This document shows, one piece after another, positions 57,829 through 64,000 of a DNA stretch of 64,000 nucleotides. This DNA is from Moniliophthora roreri. Its lineage: Eukaryota > Basidiomycota > Agaricomycetes > Agaricales > Marasmiaceae. The stretch covers positions 2,666,001 to 2,730,000 of the forward strand of contig LATX02000001.1 of assembly GCA_001466705.2 (NCBI GenBank). Direction: 5' to 3'. The notes beneath the pieces were generated by a model. The model saw only the letters and a list, made by a program, of their open reading frames with translations, was not told the DNA's origin and ran no database searches. How positions within the stretch are numbered: the first letter of the stretch is position 1; the number at the start of each line of letters is the position of its first letter. Made by a program: the position numbers and the translations under genes.

Positions 57829-59437
57829 ATGCATTCTTGTACACTATTTCGAGGGCTCATTGGCATTAGACACATGCAGAACACACAGAAACCGTTAACC
57901 GACATTGATTCGGATCATGGTGCTTCGCCTCTAAACCAACGAATTCTGCCAGAGGTTTTGATCCAGGTGTTTCTATATGCCTGCCCTGCCCCAAGTCTGG
58001 ACGAGGTTAGACTTGTTTCGTCCAGGAATCATCGACGGCGCCTTCTCAATCTCACCCACGTTTGCGGGACGTGGAGAGAAATTGCGCATAATACGCCCAA
58101 GCTCTGGAGCGTGATAGGAATAGAACTATTGGACACCGCGCCACGCGAATACGAATGGGTCGAATTCTGTATAGATAAATCATCTAAAGCGAGCGGTCTA
58201 TCCATATTTCTGGCCGTCAGGAATGCCCCTCGCAGTCATCCGAACTGGCAGAAGGCAGTCAATCGGAAGGCTCTTGGCAATTTCTTCTCTGCCGTATCAC
58301 TCGACTTACGTTTGCGCTCAATCATTCAGCACTCAGATCGTTGGGAACATTTATCAATAATATTGTCGCAACCCCCGATAGTGGGATATCTTTTGCACAC
58401 CTTCGCCTCTCATATCGTTGACGAACCCAAGTTACCTCAGTTGCGTTCGTTGAGCGTATCGCTAAGTCCCATCGCATCCGATTGTAATGTTTGGGGTCTC
58501 CATCGTCCAGCTCATGAGGTGGATGCTCTTCAGAGTGCACCGCACCTGAAAAGGGTCCGCTATACTACCGAAGAGGTGGCCTGGGCGCCAATGGAAGGCA
58601 TGCCGTGGTACTCCCCAATCCCTTTACCACTCATTCAGGTTGACAGAACTCATTCTCGAGCCTGTCTCATCCGATCAGATACACCTTTTGCTCGAGATAC
58701 TTATTTCATGTCCTGAGCTACGCCACCTTCATGCGGGATCTCTGATGCAGGACGATATGGATCCCGAGTCCCAAACATATCTCCAATCCGTGCGACTTGA
58801 GCACCTGATAAGCTTGTCTATATCTGGCGAAGGGCATTCTGTCGCCTCATTTTTGGACAGCATTCAGGTGCCGTCACTAGAGCGGCTCGCGATTGCAGTA
58901 GATTACAACGCATGGCCCCAGTTCGCGATCCAGGAATTTCTTTCTGGTGTATCTTCTACGCTGCGAACACTGGAGATCGGGGAGTCCCTGTTACCGAGAG
59001 ACTCGCTAGTGCCATGTCTTTCGCGCACTCCAAAGCTCGAGGTGTTCTCTATCACCCAATCATCGTTTGATCGTAGACTTGCAGAGGACCTACTCCGAAC
59101 GTTAACTGATACAGGCACCTCTGCATCCGCGAGCTCGAGTACTACCCTTGATATGGCACTACTCCCTGATCTGAAATCGTTTCGTCTCACTCTTTCGCGT
59201 GCACGAATATCGGAAGAGATCAACTTGGCGCTGTTTCACAAGATGATTATGTCTCGTGTAGGAGAGAATAGAGCAGTTCGCCTGCAATCCGCTTCCATAT
59301 GTATCACCTCCGACATTCATAGGGGGCAGCCACGGTTCAAGCCTGGTGGCCTCGCTCAACTAGCAGAGATGAAGAAGAATGGGTTCTGTGTCGATATCTT
59401 TTACAAGGTGGGTAAGGTATCTCGTCGAATATTGTAG
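57829..59437 (+). CDS. F-box protein with LRR-like C-terminus (copy B), apparent frameshift
   Basis: The first plausible ATGs are 57829 (MHSCTLFRG) and 57874 (MQNTQKPLTDID). The F-box is clear: RILPEVLIQVFLYACPA ... LLNLTHVCGTWREIAHNTPKLW. The frame continues to IPLPLIQ at 58639 and then shifts by one base: the expected continuation LTELILEPVSSDQIHLLLEI is in the next frame, which stays open to TAG at 59435-59437. The unshifted frame stops at 58716. Copy A at 43.7-45.3 kb reads PLPLNQLRSLEIS without a break, so a single extra G in the cag-gttgac context is the likely cause. The only GT..AG intron that would restore frame is 31 nt, shorter than plausible, and would delete residues conserved in copy A. 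It is either a recent pseudogene or an assembly error; the rest of the sequence is intact. Confidence 0.7.
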
Positions 59438-59482
59438 AAGCTCAGTCGTGTATACTATGGACTTGTGTAAGGACTGAATACA

Positions 59483-61814
59483 TTATTGTACTACTCTTCT
59501 CCTGAACATGACCTTGGTCTTCTCGTCTAGATTGAGCCTTCCCCCGAATTCATTTCTTCCCGGTTTATCATCCTGTTTACCGAACATGATGTCGTAGTTC
59601 AACAACAAGTGAGAAACCAGCAGCTTCAGCTCTGTTACTGCAAATACGCGCCCTGGACTAAAAGGCATACCAGCGAGTCAGTATGTATATAGTGTCACGC
59701 ATCAATATCTCTACTCGCCATGCATGCTTTCCTGTTAACGTTTAATGATGAGTCGCACCGGGTCCAAGGAAACTCATGACAGGCACATACCGATACCAAA
59801 CGCGAGATAGTTGGTTTCAGGTGTGGCCATTTGATGCTTCATATTACCACTCTTTTCATTCATGCGGTAAGATCTGAAAGCATCGAACTCTGAAGGATTC
59901 GGATAGTGATTCTAACAAGCGAATGAGAATTAGCTGTCGTGTAGGTTCACGGCATCTACTGACTTCGTCGAAATGAATGGCCCGTGGGGAAGCAACGATG
60001 ATGGTTCCAGCGGGGACGACTGTTCCGTTCGAAAAGGTAAAATTCTCCAAGGGCTTCCGCTGCACGCTAACTGTAAAGGTGTCAGCTTAGCAGCCATTAC
60101 TGCATAGGTGATCCGCGCACTTGAAAACGATGACGAATATCGTTGTGATTCCTTCAAGAAGCTATCGAGTATCCGCATTTTGCCCATGGCATTTTTTGTC
60201 CACCCGTCTTCCTTGACAATTGGTTCTATTTCTCGACGAAGAATGTCGATGAGTTCCGGTCGTAATGCGAGGTTAAATATAGCGTTTGTGAATGCCTGAA
60301 GGTTGGGCGATGTCGGATCATGAGCTTCCAAGTCGACGTGAATACGACACTCACCATGCTCTGGGGTAGGTGAAATACTCGTAAGTGATAACTTTCGGGA
60401 GAGAAGTTTCGAGCATACCGTTGTGTGTATGGCACCCATATTGACGGTCAGGATGCTGAGGATAAGATTCGCGGGGTCACGTCTTTCCTTTTCATTGACA
60501 GTAGCACTTTTCAGCAGCCAGGTCAACAAGTCTTCCTGACTCCGCATGTACGCTTATTGTGAGTTTGATTGCTGTAGCGGCTAGATCACGTACTGGTGCA
60601 TCCCAATCCACCCCTTGCTGCTTTTCTTTCTGGAGTCGATCCAAGATGATAGGTTCAAGATACTTGACTGCATGTCTGTAACTTGCTGGACGTGGATTTA
60701 TCCACCAGCCGACAGCACTGTAGGGATTCAGTCAGCGAGGCTTTCTGAATTGGAGCATGAGCCTACGGTTGAAGAAACTTCGGAAACAGATTGATCGTTT
60801 GCGAGGCAGTGAACACTTTTGTCGCATAGTCCAGCACGATTGCCTTCATACCACGTCCGCGTTAATAGCCGGAATCACTCGACAGGGATATAACATTCAC
60901 CCGCCATTCTTCGTTACGACCTGCATCAGAGTGGGTATCCTGCTGAAGTAGATAATGTAACACTTACATAGAGGCAGATTCACGAAAACTCTATTGCTCA
61001 TCCTACACACAATGTTCAGCACTTTTTGCGTCGTCGCAACTTGCACCCAATCTAGGGATACTTAATGAGCTTTGTCAGTCATCGAGGATAGTTGTGCACA
61101 CCGTCCGTGGGAGGAACCTCGTCGTTGAACGCGGCCAGCATTTCGTCATAAATTTCTGGAAATTTGGCCCCGAGGTTTCGCGTGAGTGTACCTTGAATCA
61201 CCCCAACATGATACGGGTCTTGTCCGGGTTGTTTACCCAGCACAAGGTCGGCATGAAAAGTCTAGAGAGCAGCGCAATGCACTTAGTAAAAAGTCGTGTT
61301 GAATCAAATGCTTTGCGTCACCTCCCTAAAAGCCTCCTGCAGAGAGAGCTGAGCTTCCGATGCTCGATAGAAATCTTCAACCATATCCGCGTTCGAAATG
61401 ATGACAATCCACTTGTCCATCAAAGGCACCTGAAGAAGCCATGTAGTATAAATGTCAAGTTCGCCGGAATATAATTTTCTTATCACCTTGAATGCAGCAC
61501 CGCGATACTGAAGGGAAGACTCATCAGACATCCTTGCAACGAGTTCAGACTGATAAACTCACCTTGGTACATCCCTCCTGTACAATAGCAGCTCCGTGTT
61601 TGATGAACTTGTATGCAGAAATGTACGACGAAAGCAATCCGCTGTAGCCCACGGTGGAGATTCTATCCAGCTACCAAAAGATGAATATGAAGAATTAGAG
61701 GGCATAAATTGCATAAAAGCCCACTTTCGCCATGCGAACGCGATAACGCGTCCAGCTGGAGGCCAATAAGACTGCGAGGAGCGAACATATCACTACAGCG
61801 GTGAGCTGCGGCAT
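59483..61814 (-). CDS. Cytochrome P450 monooxygenase, membrane-anchored
   Basis: Start ATG 61814 opens an N-terminal signal anchor (MPQLTAVVICSLLAVLLASS). About twelve exons follow. Visible P450 blocks: YSGLLSSYISAYKFIKHGA, DKWIVIISNADMVEDFYRA, YATKVFTASQTINLFPKFL, WINPRPASYRHAVKYLEP, the I-helix LILSILTVNMGAIHTT, DGWTKNAMGKMRILDSFLKESQR with the K-helix E-S-Q-R, RKPLENFTFSNGTVVPAGT, NPSEFDAFRSYRM and the haem loop FGIGKHACPGRVFAV. The haem loop is assembled through a 13-nt microexon (59731-59719). The last exon encodes VTELKLLVSHLLLNYD and stops at TAA 59485-59483. The AIHTT form of the I-helix is typical of basidiomycete clans. Substrate unknown. It lies tail-to-tail with F-box copy B. Confidence 0.85.
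59719..59731 (-). other. 13-nt microexon in the P450 haem-binding loop, followed by a GC-AG intron
   Basis: On the minus strand the acceptor TTAACAG precedes GAAAGCATGCATG, which is followed by GCGAGT, a GC-type donor. The 13 nt complete G, then K-H-A, and the first two bases of the haem-ligand Cys codon (TG|T). Flanking introns are 59 nt (GTATGT donor) and 61 nt (GCGAGT...TTTTAG). Without this exon the haem loop lacks its Cys and the frame fails. Confidence 0.75.
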
Positions 61815-62756
61815 GACTGAGGAACCAGCATTGGCATTCCCATATTTATATAGACTGCAAGCCCGGGTCAGCAGGTCGCTTCTTGTGGTAAGAATGGGGT
61901 CAAACTGGCCTCTTGGAGTATTGCAGATGCTGATCGAATCATCAGTCGTGTGTAATGATCAAACTTCTTCTTACATAGCTCAAGCGGCCGTCGTAAAGCT
62001 GAAGGCCTCTTTAGGTGAGATACCGTAGATCTCGGTCGTACTCGCAGACTAATTAAACCCTGGCAAAATCCACGTATAGATCTCCCAGTCCCTTCTGTAC
62101 GTGGATACCTGCCAGTGCTTCAGAAATACTTTGACGCTCGCAGTCCGATGGTTCGCCGAAGTGAATTTCTAATTAAAGATAAGTGTCATCGGTCGCACTC
62201 CACATTTCGAAGAGGAAAAGGACGAGTCGCGAAGACCGCGTTAATTATGGTCCTGCGAAGAAAGGAACGAGTCGAGGGCCTACGAGGTATACCGTAGAAA
62301 AGAACGCTGACGCGTGGTCTTCTCGTCAGTCTGTTTACTTCCCATCACGATCTCAACAGCGATAATCTGTCCTTCATCCCTCGTCTCATTGTCAAAGACT
62401 CTTGGAAAGAGTGTCTATGAATTCATATGGTCTACGAATGACTTTGGAAGCTCAACGTATTCATTTTCACTCATCTGGGTGCGTGCCCTTCGAAAGGCGT
62501 TCTTCTCTCAATACTGACCACTTGTTAGGTCATGCCTGGAATAGGGAATTCCATCTCCGACGTCCGGCAGACTTCTTGCTATTGGTTCCCTTTGTTTCTT
62601 CAGCCCTTTATAAGGGAGAGCGAATGCCTTCACTTGATTCCAAACGACCCATTTCTCTATCAAAATAGGTCAGTTGCCAGGAGTTCACCCGATTGACCTA
62701 CCACTCAAAGTCGCCGTCCTCTTGCAGCACATCCTTCTTTCCATCACGTCCTAGTC
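61815..62756. other. Intergenic, 940 bp
   Basis: Promoter side of the P450 and, at the right, of the third F-box gene. Short plus-strand frames at 62115-62668 show no known motif. No gene supported. Confidence 0.4.
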
Positions 62757-64000
62757 ATGGTACATTCTCCCCCTAGGCTGACACCCGAGGTCCAGCTGGT
62801 CCCCATCTATTTGTTGAATGATGACCTTTTGTTGGTTATCTTCCATCTTTTGGACCTGAAGGATCGAATTCGAATCACGCATGTATCTCGACGCTTGCGC
62901 CAGATCGGCATGGACAGTTCTTTGTTGTGGGCCGCACCAGATTTCACCCTGCCCGAATTGGCTTCCGAAATGCTCCTACGTTCCAAGTCTGCGCCCCTCA
63001 GTATTATCGTGCCCAATGGTGATCGCCCGGTCGATGGAGATCTGCTTTGGGATGCTATAGAGCAAAGGATGGACGTTATTCAACTCCTTCATCTTGAGCT
63101 GGAACATGAGCAGAGAGATCAGACTGCACAAGACATGAGAGAACGGCTTGTTGCCCCTGGTGCCGCTCTCATGTTCTTGTCCATCATTTCCCCTTACCCG
63201 CTCCCAAGAAACTACCACAAGAACAACGCGCGGGCTCTTAAAAGCTTGAAGCTGGAAGTTCCATTCACTTCGTGGTCATGGAAATCACCCATGCTTCAGG
63301 AGAACCTTACCTTCCTTTCGCTCGATAACACCGCGGGTCCCCAACGTTATGGATGTGTTTCGGGCCTTCATGACGCCCTCAATAAAATGTCGCACCTTCA
63401 AGTACTTCGTATTTCTGATTGCCTGCCACGCGGGGAACCGACGCCTACAACCTCCGCTCACTTACCCCACTTATGTCGTCTAACTCTCATATCGATAGGA
63501 ACTCAGGATTCTTACAACATCCTGACTACCTTGTCTTTTCCCAGCTCAACCGCTGTATTCGTCCATGGCGGTTTCCTGGTACCACAGGACAAAGATCAAG
63601 CGCTGAAGGCGATGGAAGCTGCTATTATCTACATGTTTCCGGCGGGTGACAGTGTTGTTGATAGTCTTCAGCTGGGTTTGGCTGATATGACGATATTCCA
63701 GCTAAAAGCTTGGACCGAGACGCTGTACTTTGGCTCGGATGCACTTCATATCCCTCCACGACTTTGCTTGCAGATGAAGTGGTTTATCCCTCCAGATGAA
63801 TTCTACTCTGACACAGTCATCAAAGCGGCCATTGAGGTGCTTCCTCTGCAGCAGCTTCGCTTTCTTGATATGAGGGTCGCTGATGGTATCGTCGACGATA
63901 GTATTGTACCCAAGTTTGGTCCACTACCCAAACTGTCCTGTATCATGGCTGAAGGTGAATCCGGTCATGATTTTGTGGGGGTTTTCGAAGATTGGGGGGC
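62757..64000 (+). CDS. F-box protein C, partial (runs off the right edge)
   Basis: An intronless frame opens at ATG 62757 (MVHSPPRLTPEVQLV) and stays open to the end of the window (414 full codons, no stop). The F-box is IYLLNDDLLLVIFHLLDLKD with RIRITHVSRRLRQIGMDSSLLW. Leucine-rich stretches follow (LKSLKLEVPFTS, LTFLSLDNTAG, LQVLRISDCL, LCRLTLISIGT, LRFLDMRVAD), consistent with an F-box/LRR substrate receptor of an SCF ubiquitin ligase. It belongs to a different subgroup from copies A and B: its spacing after the F-box is shorter and the WREIA core is not shared. The 3' end lies outside the window. Confidence 0.85.
   Translation, partial: MVHSPPRLTPEVQLVPIYLLNDDLLLVIFHLLDLKDRIRITHVSRRLRQIGMDSSLLWAAPDFTLPELASEMLLRSKSAPLSIIVPNGDRPVDGDLLWDAIEQRMDVIQLLHLELEHEQRDQTAQDMRERLVAPGAALMFLSIISPYPLPRNYHKNNARALKSLKLEVPFTSWSWKSPMLQENLTFLSLDNTAGPQRYGCVSGLHDALNKMSHLQVLRISDCLPRGEPTPTTSAHLPHLCRLTLISIGTQDSYNILTTLSFPSSTAVFVHGGFLVPQDKDQALKAMEAAIIYMFPAGDSVVDSLQLGLADMTIFQLKAWTETLYFGSDALHIPPRLCLQMKWFIPPDEFYSDTVIKAAIEVLPLQQLRFLDMRVADGIVDDSIVPKFGPLPKLSCIMAEGESGHDFVGVFEDWG

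Noticed and set aside
58588..58641. 31-nt GT..AG intron as an explanation of the F-box copy B frame break
   Set aside because: Shorter than plausible fungal introns, and it would remove the PLPL block conserved in copy A.
59483..59790. First impression that the P450 lacks its haem Cys (direct reading gives M-P-F-S-P-G-R)
   Set aside because: A 13-nt microexon with good acceptor and a GC donor restores FGIGKHACPGR, and the relic copy has the same split Cys codon.

Overview
This window looks like a gene-dense stretch of a filamentous basidiomycete chromosome, most likely an agaricomycete (mushroom-forming fungus). The evidence is eukaryotic genes on both strands split by many introns of about 45-65 nt with GT..AG ends and CTNAC-like branch points, together with gene families typical of that group: F-box/LRR-like proteins, cytochrome P450s and tiny single-domain dsRNA-binding proteins. 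Most assignments below come from protein motifs read by eye. Exon joins are my own readings of splice signals.

Layout. The left part (0-26 kb) is conserved housekeeping: the 3' end of a triple-bromodomain gene (probable TFIID subunit TAF2), FAB1 PtdIns3P 5-kinase, COP9 signalosome subunit 2, mitoribosomal protein mL40, a NUP188-like nucleoporin, mitoribosomal protein uL1m, the RSM22/METTL17 mitoribosome assembly factor, SAD1/USP39 of the spliceosome, and a 62-residue membrane protein. Two pairs here diverge from very short shared promoters (67 and 83 bp). The middle (26-32.5 kb) is gene-poor and holds three minus-strand genes of 68-80 codons, each just one double-stranded-RNA-binding domain, plus an unassigned intron-containing gene. 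From 32.5 to 43 kb come a G-protein beta subunit, two fungal hypotheticals, a diverged tandem repeat of intergenic DNA, a roadblock-fold Ego3/LAMTOR2-like protein, the non-catalytic prenyl-synthase subunit Dlp1/PDSS2 and the proteasome chaperone Nas6/gankyrin.

The right part (43-64 kb) is more accessory. An F-box gene lies tail-to-tail with a P450, and this pair occurs twice in inverted orientation (43.0-45.3 kb and 57.8-61.8 kb). In the left copy the P450 is a relic; in the right copy the F-box gene carries an apparent frameshift. Between them lie a GM130-like golgin, a low-complexity protein with a four-times repeated short motif, and an Nvj2/TEX2-like SMP lipid-transfer protein. A third F-box gene runs off the right edge.

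The least explained signals are the dsRBD cluster, the 13-nt microexon with a GC-AG intron inside the P450 haem loop, and the reciprocal decay of the duplicated F-box/P450 pair.
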